Shown here: positions 12,301 through 27,300 of the stretch, piece after piece
How the letters are laid out: each line of letters opens with the position of its first letter
How positions within the stretch are numbered: the first letter of the stretch is position 1
Assembly: GCA_025267735.1 (NCBI GenBank)
Contig: CM046307.1
Location: forward strand, 53,563,395 to 53,627,394
Direction of reading: 5' to 3'
Origin: Mactra quadrangularis
Taxonomy: Eukaryota > Mollusca > Bivalvia > Venerida > Mactridae
DNA length: 64,000 nucleotides
The notes under the pieces: generated by a model
The model's input: the letters and a program-made list of their open reading frames with translations, nothing else
Told to the model about the DNA's origin: nothing
Database searches by the model: none
Program-made: the position numbers and the translations under genes

Positions 12301-15300
12301 GAATCGCACCATTGAATAATAACGCATATTCAATATAAGGTCAAGTCAATAGAGCCTTCCATTTCATGATTTGCAAACTATCTACAATCATGAACGTGCT
12401 TGGCTTGAATAACAACATTTGTGTAATTTATACGAGTATTACTGGCAGCTTGCATGGTTCTAATCCACAACGACACTACGATTTATCTATACGTTTAGAG
12501 ACATAGAAAGTATCTTTGGTGAAACGGGATTATAACAGCAGCCTGTAAGCTACATAATTATTGTCAATAATACTAGCATTAAGACATTTTTGAACTCATG
12601 ATATTATTACTCGAATTATAAAAACTGTATTCCAATTAAGTAACACCATGACATTGTCACTGTACATAGCTTAAACTTCGTTGACATAACATTATTTGAT
12701 TACAAATTTGCAGATCAGTTATTTTTTAGGTAGTTGAAACTATATAGGTTTAATAATTTTCATTCTTTCTTGACTCATTCAAGGACAATGACTTTCGAGT
12801 CATGATTGGTAAATTATATAGGTACCCTGTTAAGATAATTATAGTAAATATCTATTGTGCCATTTGTAATAGCTATAATTATACAAATAACAAAAACAGT
12901 GATTTTAATTGCTCTGAGTCTCGCTACCATTCATGGACCAATATCCTTTGTTACTTGTCTACATTCAATGTTAATAGTTTTACTGGGTAATTCGTTTAAA
13001 ATTTCTTTTGCTCATAAATAACAATGGAACATTAGAAAATAAGTATTGGTGATAATTCTTTAACACTAAATAATATGATATTGTAAAATGTGTCATATAA
13101 AGGACTGAAAGAGTGACTAATACAGATGAAAGAAAAGAATTTTATGCACAATAAAACCCTCTGATTGTAAACACCCAAATTTAAATTATTTCTTGCAATA
13201 TAAATACAATGTAATAAATTTTGTTCTGAATGAGCCATGCTTAATATATTTTCGAGAGTTTAACAGCAGAGTATAAACTCAGAGCTCCGCATCCAGGACA
13301 AAACTGGCTTCAATTATCAAATAAATGCAACATGGTGTTTACATCAGAAAAGCTTTACTGCATATCATAAATATTCATAATAAAATAACTTGCAATACAG
13401 TATGAAACTATTTACATTGACTTATTCAGTGAAAATGGGATAAAACAGAGTGAAATACTATATCAGTACAGGGTTGAAAGTAGAGGGATAGTTAATATAG
13501 GTATATCATGTTACATATTGTTTTGTTTCACAAAAAGAAACAGAAATTATCTATATACCAGAGTCTTTTTCTTGTTTTTAAACTGAAATTTACATTGTAG
13601 GCAAACATAATAAAAATGTACAATTGTTTAAAGCTATGTAATAAAGAACAAGCCTAAAATTCTAGGGAAGTTGAATGTACCAAGTTGTAGCTATAATAAA
13701 TATTGATAAACCTTTTCACGTAAAGTTATGATACATTTAAACAAGTGTTAAATATGTATGCTAAACATTTTGATAATGTAATAACATTTCAGATACATTT
13801 AATGGGTTATCTTCAGTGTTTCAGGTAACTACTTTAATAGATCATAAATTAAAGATAAAATGATGAGCCATAACCGGTAGTACGAGGGGTGATTGGAAAG
13901 TTCGAGGAATTTATTTATTAATGCTACACGGGATAATATAGGAAAAAACAAAATACATCATTCTGTACATTTACCAAAGACTGATGTAAAGCCCAAATAT
14001 TTTCTTGATACATTGGAAAATAAAGTTTTCATGAAACATTTTACAATACTAGTATACCGTACTTGAAACACGCCAACGTCATCATTGGGTTACTTAAATC
14101 TCGTACTATTAAACCTATGTAGACTGTGCACATACTGTAATACAATGTACTAAAAATTAACTATATTGGCCAAAACCCTATCATATTTACATTTCGACTT
14201 TCAGTTGCTGTCGATCAGTTCACTTTGTACTTAGATTTAAAGTACCATTGCTTTACATTTTTACCAAGATCTTAACTGTTTTCAGAAGTTGCAACAATTG
14301 CTTTCAGCAAAATACAGTATTTCTGAGTCGGTGTGCCGTAAAGCACAAACAAGCAAATAACCATAATGCTTTATCATTGTTAATTAATGTCAAAATAAAA
14401 CGTCGAACCTACCTTTTCTGTAGTGCCAGTTAACATATCCATTCCTTTCTTTAAAAGTATATAACCATCTTCTATGGCATTTTTATTCATATCTAGTATT
14501 TCAGTTGTAGTCATTTCATTTCTTGGATTATCAGTATCATTCTGAACATAATCATTTATTGCTGAATGATTAGAATATATGTTTTTATCCACTGCTGGTA
14601 ATAAGTCCCCAATACTGTAACTCGTAGCTTGACCATCCACATAGGAGTATTGATGATTCCACATTGGTTCCTTAGGTTGATTATCAGGAACTACTCTGAC
14701 ATCTCTAACATTTCCTCGATGAACACCACCTCTAAGTTCACGTTGAGACACGGCAGAACTGGCTCTTGTAACTGTAGAACATTTTCTTTGATTGGTCGTG
14801 GTTCTGGAGGTATTGCAATGAGGTGATACATTCCTTTGAGCACCTTTGCCAGGAACCGGTGATCCTGGTGACCCTGATATGACAGAATCAGGTCTTGTCA
14901 TGATCGGACACTCTTGTTGATTAACTGAACCAGCTCTGGAGGCTGGATTTGAACCTAGACCTAAATTGTTTGATAACACGGTTTGAGCATGTTCAGGTGA
15001 ACTACTACTCCATTGAGAAATTTGTGGGTTCAAATGATCAGTATTTTGTATACTTATTTTTCTGAGCACCAATGTTACTGGTTTCATACTATCAATGTTA
15101 TAAACAGTACTTTCTTCTGCTGGTTGCAACATCTCCGGTTTATAGCACCTATTTAGTTCTTTATTTCGTTTTAATTTTGCATATGACCAATTACTATTTT
15201 CACTCTCGATTCGTTTTTCAATTCTTAAACTGTCATGAGCAAGTTTAACATCAGGGTCTGGCAGCTGTAATACAGTTGGCTGATGAGTGTAAGAAAACTT

Positions 15301-18300
15301 CACTCTACCATGTGCACCGTCTTCGACTATTTTTGCCTCATGTGAAGGTAGATCCGATAAATCAACCATACTTGAATACATACGCTGCAACTCAGGTCTC
15401 ATTGAGCTTAAATTATTGTCAACATCTTCACCATCGCTTTCCACGCCATGTTTGATTTCAGCACTTGATGTTTTAGACGAATAGCCTTCATCTTCTTCGT
15501 CTTCTGCTTTAACATTTCTTCGATCATTCTTAGAAAATTTGAGTAATCGTTTAATTTTCATATAAGTGTTACTTCTTTCAAGTTGAGCTTTAGTTTGTGC
15601 TTCAACGCTGTCTCTATTTCTATCATTAACACTGTCAGAATGTTTAGCTTCTCTATAAGATTCAATACTATTTCTTAATATATCTTTTGAATCATCTATT
15701 TCTTCTCTATCTTCATACCCAGCTGGTGTAATCACTTTAGATTTAGTATATTTAAGCTTTACAGTTGGCTCCTCTGCCGGCACTGGTTTTGGCTTCGGTA
15801 TATGTATAGGGTGTAAACTGTTATTACGAAAAACCTCAGCGTCTTCTATGCTTGGACACGTGTGATTGATTGAAATGTAATATTCTGCATCTAACGCTGC
15901 TGGTCGTTTCTTGGCTAAAATAGACAGATACATAAGATAGCATTATATTTCATGTACTTTACAAGCATGTCAATGTTTAGAAAAGGTACGAATATTTGGA
16001 AATGAGCTAATACAGTTCAGTACCAATGTGAAGTTAAATTCTACTGTTTAGTCCACCATAGTTGAAAAATCATGCGATTTTCGATATTGTTTAAGTCCCA
16101 AATGCTAAAGTTGAGAAGCAAAATGTCCCTCATACGGTGATATTGTTAATAGCGGTACTTAATCATATCATATGAAATTGGCAAAGAGAGTTCCTGATGA
16201 CTATTGGTCCTGCAATAGTAAGCAACTAATGTCTTCTGGTTTGCAAAGAGCATGTACTAACATTAACAAATATACAGTACCCACTAAAAGTTTAGAGACA
16301 TTAGAAATTGACTACAATTCTTGAAATTTGGTGATAATTTTTGTAGAATCATTATTTTTAATATGCTACACTATTTTGAGATTCAGCATCTGATATCCTA
16401 AAGCCTCAAATACCATGTTAATTGTAATTATTTTCAATAACATAGATTTTAAGCTATTTTTGTTGTCTCAGTTATAAATATAATGATAACCAAAAAAAGC
16501 TAAACTAAAAAGCATATAAAAATAAACAGTAATCAAATTTTAGATAAAAGCTATTCAGTAGAACTTCAGTGTGACAATGTCTCCAAACTTTTGGTGGGTA
16601 CTGTATATTAAGACTGTCAAGTTTAGAAGAGTTTAGATGAACTATTGAAAGTCATTTCAATGTGACAATTGAATAAGAACAATGCAATGTACATAATGCA
16701 TTAGTTGACAATTAAGAATAACCATAGCGATATTTGGGTGTGTCAACAGCTTATTCATAAATAAAGTGATTAATTTTTTACTAACGTCTTGTTTCGGTCA
16801 TCGGGCTATTGAGTTAAGGCGATATATGTTTTTATTGAAAAATATACCTTTAATATAATAGAGAATAACGTATTAGTCAATTAGTCAATGCTTAAGTTAG
16901 TCAGATCATGTATAAAGTCATTTACGAGAACAGTTTGAGTTCAAAATATCCAATTGTTATATATTTCCATAGACCTGAAATCTTAATGAAAAGTCGTAAT
17001 ATTTCACAATATGATTCTAGAACATGTTGAGGTTAGGGTCTAGAGTGACGTGATCTACAACAAACAAGCTTGTTTTTCCATAATCTCTTTAGAAAATTAT
17101 TTGAATGACATCAAAAAGCTCATACAATTACAAAACTACTTATCTTTATCCGGACATTCCCAATTGGTATTGTGAATTTAATTGTTTACTCGGAATCCAT
17201 CGCACGAAAATTGAGTCGAGTGGTAAACTAGGTCATTTGCAAATACATTTTGTGCAGAGGACTATTCGTAACTAATTATACTTGAAAGGCTTATGTAGAC
17301 ATTTTCGGAGAACGAAAAGTAGCAATTATTTTTGCACTATTTAATTCATTTGTACATGTATATATACCATGCAATTGTGATTAAAGAGCATTCAACTAGT
17401 TCTAGATGTTTGGGAAAGAAGTACTAAGAGTTAATTCTACAAAGTGACACATATATCAAAGAGTTTAGTTTCTGAAATTTCTTAATATAATTTCACACAA
17501 AGAGAGTATAGAGCGAGCGTACAGAATATATTGGTTAGGACTACACCGTACAGTGCGAGGATATTGGTGGGGATTGTAACCATGACCCAAGGAAAATACA
17601 TTTATACATGATTGCATTCCGCTTATATGTTCAGTTTACTTATTTAGCTTTGGAAAATATACGCGTAATTTATACAGCAATTATAAAAAGCATTAAACAA
17701 CTCAAAGTATTAGTAGTAAATCTAAACTGCAGTCAATATATTTGCATGATACATGTAATGGCATATACTTATATAACATTTTCCGACACTATAATGAACG
17801 GTATGTGTTGAATTGCAAGTTAGCAGCTTAATTACTTGTGATGTTATATTATTTAATAGACTGTTGAGTGAAACACATTCATGTCTTATTGAGTATAGAT
17901 ACATGCATTTACTGTCATCTTTTAAAATCCATTCTTTCAGTATTCGTTATACATGTACACACGTATTTGATAACCAAACAGAATTTTAATATTGGTAAAA
18001 AACTCACAAAAATCAAACTTTAAATAAACTTGGTCACAAATCCACGATCTTTAAATAGATAAGGCACGCCTTTTTAAACAAACTACGTTCATTAGTGCAA
18101 AACGTTTACGTAGTGACAAAGGACACACATTTTTATTAATGTTCATTCAAAAGCATAAATGCACACAGTAAATATTTGTATTCTAGAACATGTGGGAGAT
18201 AAAACAGAAGTGTGTTGAATGAAGCAAATTTGAGTATAGGATTACAGAGCCCCTAAAGTGACACTTTGAAATATTTTTTTTATTTTCATTAATATTTTCG

Positions 18301-21300
18301 TTTAAACGTTATATTTTTCGTTTAAACGAAATAATATTTCGTAAAAAACGAAATAATATTTCGTAAAAAACGAAATAATATTATGTTTAAACGAAATAGT
18401 TGTGAAAATAAAAAAATGATTTCAAAATGTCACTTCAGGGGCTTCGTATAGGACCAATTAAAAGGTAAATTACTTGATAGCTTGGGCAAATTGATCAAAG
18501 TCATAACCTGCATGGACCCAACTCCTTTTATGGAGAGAAATGCCTAACTCATGAAAATATGTACACTACCTCAGTAGACTCATGTGATCAGTAATTATTT
18601 GAGTAAGCTCATTTTTGATATGAAAATAAAGGTTTTAATGTTGAATTTGTTTCTGGCTTATCTTTAATAAGAGATGACCGCTTACTGTAGGACCAGTGGT
18701 CCAGTTGTAGGACGCGCGCTTAGGGATCGAGAGGTCCTTTGTTCGAACCCTACCATGGACACTGCAAATTTACTTGAGCAAGAAATTTACCTGCGATTGC
18801 TTCACTCCACCCAAGTGTAAATGGGTACCTGCGAGGGTGGTATAATTCAGCTGCGCCAATTTGTCGGCTGCACTAATAAGCGGAGTAAAAAGACTCCCCA
18901 GGGAGATTGATAGATATATACCAGTAGCCCAGTGACCAGGGATAATTGCTGTAAAGTCGGTGAACATGCGTAAGCATGAAACTTAGACTATAAAATGTAA
19001 TTACATTTACATTTTTACAAGGAGTGACCGTAGGGAAGGATTGGACTGTATTCACTTAGGAGTTATATGGATTATAGTTTTTACGTTTGATCAGTGCAGT
19101 GCCGACTTCTTTGGCTCATTCTGTTGCTCCGACTTGTTATTTTATTTTGAGAAATTAAAGTTTAGCAATTGCTTTAATAATCTTCGTAAAAAAGGTCTCT
19201 TTATCAAACGACTTTATTCGATAAACGTGAACATTGTACATAACATAATATATGCAATGAATATAAACTACAAAGTCAATGTTTCTTGTTTGAAGTAATT
19301 GACTTGTATTAACGAATATCAATATTTAGCAATAGTTGAAAAAAAATCGGATATATATCACTGTTTCCGATAGAATGCATGCATTCAAACCGGAAGACTC
19401 AAGATAATGTTTGAAATGAAAATTGCGTCCTTAGAGTTTAATGCAAAATTAATTATAGTATTTTTATTAGTATTACGCGACTGAATGTTTAAACAAGGTA
19501 ACCGATGCAGGATGAAAGTTGACAAAGTATCGTGGCGTTGAACATACTCTTTGAGGTAAAATAATATGATTAAAAGCGGCGAAATAAAAAGAAAGCTTAA
19601 GCCATCAATGGCTTAGTTGAGGCATTTATATGGCATTTTAATTGATAAAATTCACGTAAACTTCAAATATTAACAAACAATATGGAGTACCTATGCAGAC
19701 TTGACGTACTAGAATCAAAAGTGAACTAGTGCATTTATATAATGCACGAGAGCTTTGTAAACAATCAACGTATTATATTGTTGGCACACAACTTTAAATA
19801 TCATTAATAAGTGGCGAACAAGGTTTACGTAACTAATCCAATTGTGATCTATAATCGTTTGACGCAGTAGGTAAGTTAAAAATGGTTTATGCGAAAAGTG
19901 TTTTATTGGGTGCAGCGCCGTGTCAACACAAATTAAAATATTAATTTTACAAAGTCAGCTCACCTAACCTAGCTTTCCTGGACCTTTGTCTATAACCAGT
20001 ACTCAAATAAGATACCCTTCCACAAGAAAGGCAACTTCTCCATATACAATATAAACGAAGGAAATCGACATTATTATCGAATTTTCATGGAAGGGTATAA
20101 TCATCCCATCCCGTGTAAGGCTCGAACCAGCAACCCATTGGCGACACATTTGATATCCCGCACGTAGCCTACAATGCCACTTACCCGGGTCAAATATGAA
20201 TAGAGTATAACATTGTACAACAAGTCTGTTTTATTTAGTGGCTATGTCACCAAACCACGTCTGGTAATAAGGCGTTATGTTAAAGATTTCACGACTTATT
20301 TGAAGTGTATGCGTTTTTTATACATACAAAATAATTTACTTTGATCCATAGATTAATGATCTCAAATTTAAATTACTAATTGGCTTAGATATATACATTT
20401 ACAAAATTTCTGGATAATCTGGTCAATAACATTTGATTTCAAACTCATTTTTACGCATTCGAAAATCGAAATGCATTAGGCCTTGTGACCGAGTGGTTGA
20501 AATGTTTTGTTTTTGTTTTATCTCTATTTTATCAAATACCTATAGATATATTAACAGAAATGTTAAATTGTAACACTGTGCCATGTAATATTGTGTTCAA
20601 TGTTGACAATATGTAGATTATTATCATTGGACAAAGATCAAAAACTATAACACACAAAATATAATACAAAACTTCAACACATTGTAAATTGTATAATAAA
20701 GATAAGCTGAGTTATAGTAGCGAACAATTATTTGAAGATTATCATTCTTGTGTTAAATTTTCAAGCTTAGCATTTTTTATGTATCAGCTGAATTTTAGAT
20801 ATATCAATAGAATGTATAGTTATATTATCTTAAGTTAAAGTTAAATGGCAATTAAAATATACAATTGCTTCCTTACATATCTGAAATATCTTGCTTGGTA
20901 TATCTACAATGAAAATAGGTTTTACATTATCTATTCAAAAAATACAACTTAAAAAAGCTTAAAGCCTTTTTTGACAAAACCAATTTAAAGTCACAAAAAA
21001 ATTAATACAAACGTATAGGTAATGACAGCTTGGCAGTGAAATATTCAATATATACAATATATATAACATTTCCACTGGGTATTTATCGTATTTTAAGTAG
21101 AATAGGCATGACCCTCTTAAATGTAAAACTATATCACAATGGTTTCAATATTGATATCTGATAGGACCTTTTAAAACATAATGGAACTAATTTTGAAGTT
21201 AACACTTTTCTTAAAAGAACATGACACATCAATAAGATTTTGCACATGATGTTTTTTTTAATAAAACATTCGTAATAGGAATAAGAGCAATAAGTATCTT

Positions 21301-24300
21301 CACCTTTTTTGGATTCCAGTAAATTTTGCCTCTTGGTCCATCCCACAATACCTGAAATACAGAATAATTTAAATCATAAAATACTAACAGTAATGTAAGT
21401 GTCATTATGTGTCAGTCAAAGAAGTCAAAACACAAATTTTCCTTGTTATAATATATAGAGAGAGAAAAGGTCTCTGTAACGCCTGTTCAACGGCCGTAGT
21501 TTTCAAATCGCCACCTCACTCACAAAAAGATTCGGGTAGTCTCAAATAGCGTTTATGTAGGGGCTTTCGGGTGCCTCAGATGTTCCGGGTCTCTGACCAC
21601 AGCGTAACCCTGGATTCATCGAGAGCCAAAGTGGCTCCATGTCTCTCAACTTTCAAAATCTCACACCCTAAGCCGTCGGACCCATGACAGTCCTTACACC
21701 CCTATTACGAGTACATGTAGCAAAAAACCCAGTCAAATATCATGGTAAATGATGAGTAAGCATTTTTTAAATAAAGGTTGACATTAGACTGTATAAAGAT
21801 CTTATCAACCGCTCACAGATTTGACATTATCATTAGTATGGACAATATATATATATAATAGTTATAAATTCAAGCTGATATAATCATTTATAAACGAATA
21901 TACCTCCTAACAGAGCATACAACGTTAGTTCGTATTTTCACATTAATTTCGCATTAAAGCTGCGTCATGGTTGTATATGGTGGCATATTTCTGCCACCAG
22001 ACAACCACATAATTATCTGGTTAAAACATGGTCAACTTGTTACGTACAATGTAAATGGTCAACGACTTACCACGTATCCCAAAATACCGCTGACAGGTAA
22101 TGACCTAGTTACGTAACTAGTTAACTAGATAATTAACTAGTTATTTAAACTAGTTAATTAAGTGGTTATCTAGTTACGTAACTACTTATTTATAAATGTT
22201 ATCACTAATTTAGAAATAGCATTGTTTTGCACCATTGTATTTATACACAGTCACACTTTAGTCTTTGCAGACATTAGATATTACGCAATATCTTTGTATA
22301 GATGAGTGGTAAGTGGTTATCTAGTTACGTTAACTAGATAATTACTTAATTAACTAGTTAATTATCTGGTTTTTTGGTGGCAGACGTATGCCACCATAGT
22401 CTTATATTGATAACAAAGGCAATAATTTTGCATTTAAAACAATAAACAGTACAACCTCTCTTTAACAACACCCAACCAAGAGGGACTAAGGTATGTTGTT
22501 GTTCAGAGATGTTGCTCTGCAGAGGTTAATTCAATTTAAAGCACACCTTAGGGAAATAACAAAAGCTGTTGTTGTGAAGAGGATTTGCTCCGTAAAGGAA
22601 CATTCTGCAGAGGTTATACAGCATATACGTTCTTGTAGATCAGATTTCTACCTCGTGATTATCATGATGAAATATACAACTTTGATACCTATGTCCTATT
22701 GTTTTGATATAAGTCTATTGTTTTATAGAATTAATGTGATTTTATTCATTAATCAACAGTAGGTCAGTGAGGTAACTTTATAATCTTACCATCGGATTGT
22801 TTTATAATGATTGAAATAATCAGAGTGTATTTAATAAGGTCAAAATCTTAATACAGTGTTAATATAGTATTAATGACAGAGTGGGATTAAATATTTTACT
22901 ATGTGGTGGGTTTAGATTTTTATTGGGTTTAACGCCATTGCTATACATTGGGTATAGGTCATATCACGGCTCTCGGGTAACCTACTTGCTGTTCCAAAAA
23001 AAAGGCAAACTCTCTGGGTTAAGCTGTTACATATAACAAGTGAATGCCTACTACCCATTGCAAGGCGCATATTTCCGTCAGTGACTGATAACTGTCATAT
23101 ATGATTAAGAATCAGTGGTAGGAGGGAAAATGGCCTTAGCAATTACTTCATGGTCAGGATTACGAAAGTATGACCCGATCCTCGATCCAGTAGAATTGCG
23201 TGCTACTGACTAAAGTAGCCTTGCGACAGAAGCAATAATCCTGTTGGCGTTTTTCAAATGGGATCTGTATATCTACTTTTATAAACAGGTACGATCAGCA
23301 CGATCCCAATTCACACCAAAGACACAATATATGCGTCAGTATATATTTTGTTCGTCGGATCCGAGCTGGTCGCTTCTGATTATAAATCCAATTTCTTCAA
23401 ATTACTGTATAGAGTAAAATATACTTTATCCGTCCCTTCTGAATATGATTAATCTTTTAACAAAGGCCATTTGTTGTCTCTTAACCATCTACACAAAAGT
23501 CTATAAAGAGTAGTAATTTAGTAAAACTACGGACTGTTCTAACAAGGTCTTTATGCCGTCAGTACTCCCAAGCATCTAAAACCAATGTAGCAGAGGTATA
23601 ATACGGCACTTGTACTCCCTTGTATTCAAGCTAGCCTTTATGGCGACGTGGAAGAGTGTCCGCTAACGACTCGAGAGGTCGAGGGTCGAATCCCAGTTCG
23701 GACCATGGATTTTTATCGGGTTACACCAAGACCAAAGCCACCTTTCCCCGACTAGACCAGCGCATGAATAAATTACATTATATTTGTATATATAATGAGG
23801 ATTTATATTTTTATATTATGATTTGGTCATTAATCAGGATTAATGTTGAGATTACAAACTATGATATTTATATGTTATATTACTTATTGATTAAATCTGA
23901 AAAATAACAGCAGTGTTAAATTTAGGTCCTATGATTTAGCTTTTGATTTATCATTTCAGTAATATTGACGACCATACATGGGTCATAGTTTTCAATGCGT
24001 TTACACCAGCAGCGTGTTCAATTACCCCGAACGTTCCGAAACGTTCCGTAACGTTAAGGTCGGGACAACTCAACCCAAAGACAACTCAACCCGAGAAAAT
24101 TCAATACCTCTCTAACGGTTTGAGTTTTCCCAACTTTGGGTTGAGTTATCCATGGGTTGAGTTGTCTACGGGTTGAGTTGTCCCGTATCCGTAACCTGTT
24201 TTTGTAGTTATGTGCCATATTGATTGTTTTATCAGAATCAGAAATTTTAATGTTTGAATAAATGTTGAAATATTTCGAAAACTTGAATTTTAATGGGCTA

Positions 24301-27300
24301 CACCCTTAGTCGAATGAGACAATAGTTCTCCTAAAAAGTCCGTATCAAATATGCATTTTCTAACATTATAATCCACACACACAAATCATTTAAAACATCA
24401 GTATGAGATTAATTGAAATATACACATGTATGTGCGTAATGTTGATCCAATTAAGACGATGCAAGTACATTAATTTCAGCATAATTACTAATGTTGTTAA
24501 CATAATTATTGAACTTGATCAGGATTTCTTAATTTTGGATGATCAAAAATTTACATGTCATTACAATAATATAAATAATATTAATTATAAATCAAGGACA
24601 ATTACGTAATTATACATGAATGTTATAATACAATGTAAACTGTGCATACATGCTACATGTATACATGTACAGTATCCACCGAAAGTATGGAGACAAAAGA
24701 AATTTACTACAATTCTTGAATTTTGATGATAATTTTTGTAGAATCGTTGTTTCTTATTCATGTATATTTAAGTATGGTTGGTGATAAAATAAAAACAAAT
24801 TTTATGAATGCAACACATCTATAAGATTCAGCATCTGCAAGCCTTAAGCCTCCAAAACATGATTATTGTATTTATTTTCCATAACATAGCTTTAATGCTA
24901 TTTTTGTGGTCTCGGTTATAAGTATAATGATAACCAAAACATAAAACAAAACTACTGATCATTTCAAAATAAACAATAATTACAGTTTAGATAAAAGCTA
25001 TTCAATAGGCCTACATAGTGAAAATGTCTCCAAACTTTTGGTGGGTACATGTATATGAGTAATATATGTTTGATTTTAATCGTGAGATTATTATAATCCT
25101 TTGTACCACGTCATTAGATAAAACTAATAGCGAAGTATGTTTGTAGATCTCTCTGTGTTTTCTATAATAAATAGTGAAATATGTTCGTAGAGGTATTTTC
25201 TGTAATAGTTTACAATCCTTTGATTGTACGATCATTCTACGACAGGGGAGGTTACGTTTGTTTAACTAAGATAACCAACGGATATATTGGTTCTTTTGAT
25301 AACCCAACCTAGAACTTATCATAAATTACAAAAGACCTGGAACAGTACAAAGTCCATCTTTCAGATCAAAACTCATTATTACTTCATTCATTAATCCCTC
25401 CATAGAAACACATGTATACGTACCATTTAATTATTTGAGCGACAAAACAATTTAGCCAGCCAGTAAGCAATTGCAACAGTTATAAAGCCCACACATAAGT
25501 CTGTTATTTGCTAGATCGGTTAGGCAAACCATACTAGTACCACTCTAAGTAATAAAGTTGGTGAAATTAAAGCACCGATCGAAACTAACCAACGAGTGTG
25601 ATTGCTCAATAAAAACCACCTCGTTGACAACATAAATTATCTCTCAATAACAGATACTTTTTATCCACTCATAGATTATAGTTCACATGAAAAGTGTCCT
25701 ATTTCCAAAACGGTCACATCTATTTTGCAGCTAAACAACAAAATAGCATAGTTTTGCTATTGACGAATGTCTCTAAGATTTCACAGTTAAGCTACGTTCC
25801 CATAAACATAAAAGCCATGAGGGCACCGCACGGGCGCCGTGCGATCAAGCTCCGCAAGGACCCGTACGAACTTTTGCGTACCCGTACGGACTGTTACGTT
25901 TTTACCAGGGTCCGTGAGATGAGCCCAGGATACACGTATCAGTTTCAGAGTCAAATCGTGAACACAACGTGGCCGAGTATGGATTAAACATGCATATCTT
26001 CCAGCTACGGCTCTGTACGGATGTGTTGTTTAGTGCCATGTTCGTACCGTCACCTTGATACGCAAGGCTTCCCACGGCCTACGACTGTCTGCACGTACGG
26101 GTCCGTAACAAGCCACGATTTTATGGGACTGAGGCATAACGTGACTGAAAATAAATCTAGCACTACCCAGGGCTTTCTTAGTGTTACAGGATTATATAAA
26201 TGGAGAAAAGATAATGATAGTTAATAATTAAATGTACAGTGTGACTCGGGAAATTCCTATTTTCAGAAACCCATATAATCACTAAATTTAAACGAATATG
26301 AAAGTACCAAAGTGGATATCGAAGTAGAAAAAAAAACAAAGAAAGAAATAGAAACCTGAGCAACTTATCACCAACAATCTTACGATTATTGAACAATACA
26401 ACATAGAGGAATTTACGACTAAAATCAGTCGTAAGACGCTTGATAATACCGTCCTAGTATTATTGTGTTTTGAGAAACTTGTGTTCCAAAGGTGTTCTGA
26501 ATTCCCTGACAACTCATTCCCAAACTTTTTTAAACCTGTATCTGTACTTAACAAATATGTCTGTCCCAAACTGGACATCAAAGTGCAAGAAAAAAACCAG
26601 AAACCTGCTTGTTTGAACTTTTGTTCAATCCCAAAGGTTTTCAGGTTTCTCAGTCCATACAATACATAGTTTATACAATAACATCAGGTAAGAGTTGTTC
26701 CAAAATCTTAGACACCTAATCTATACATTTTATTGTTTGGCTCATTAAATTGTGATGACGACGTTAAATCACAAATATTCACCTACTTAAATCATCTATA
26801 AAAATCTAATCGATTTGACTTTCATAAGCCCATGCTGTATTTTACAGTATCCTTATTTAACTGATTAAGCAAACCTAAATGTAATTAGTTATTAACTAAG
26901 AATGTCAAATTCTAAGTTGTATAGAACTTGTTGTCAGACCCAAATGACATAAATACAGCACACCCTCTCTTGAACAACAACCACTGGGAGAGACCGAGGT
27001 GTGTTGCTGTATAGGGGTTGTTGCTCTGCAAAGGTTAAATGCAACTAAAATTATGCCTAAGGGAAAAATTAAAAGATGTGGAGCGGATGATTTGTTCTGT
27101 AGAAGGCCGCTTTGCAGAGATTATATTGTACTATTTATTTTAGTAGTTGAAATACTTATCTACAGTACCCACCAGAAGTTTGGAGACATTTTCAGATTGT
27201 TGGCCTATTGAATAGCTTTTATCTAAATTTGATAACTGTTTATTTTGAAAAGCTTTGTATTTTTTCATTATTGTTTCGGTTATCATACATTATATTTATA

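Larger units (their letters stand above)
9360..14412 (-). other. Intron of the uncharacterised gene, mostly featureless
   Basis: Apart from the 138-bp duplication at 9.95 kb and the repeat fragment at 10.7 kb, the 5 kb are AT-rich unique DNA. ATATCA-type fragments and short open frames (10670, 12802, 13032, 14248) show no domain or splice pattern. Confidence 0.55.
15915..21303 (-). other. Intron of the uncharacterised gene
   Basis: Holds a family A MITE (16274), the 18248 MITE, SINE type 3 (18692) and SINE type 2 (19957). A stretch at 16690-18240 and one at 20220-21300 show nothing I can name. Confidence 0.55.

Noticed and set aside
21134..21346. 70-residue minus-strand open frame starting MGWTKRQNLLESKKG
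   Set aside because: Only 21304-21351 is bounded by splice sites; the rest runs into intron.
25694..26224. Two adjacent plus-strand open frames in the GC-richer patch
   Set aside because: No domain, promoter or splice context; composition follows the repeated CGTACGG motif.
26288..26662. 124-residue minus-strand open frame
   Set aside because: It covers two diverged repeats of the same phrase; no known domain and no fitting splice sites.
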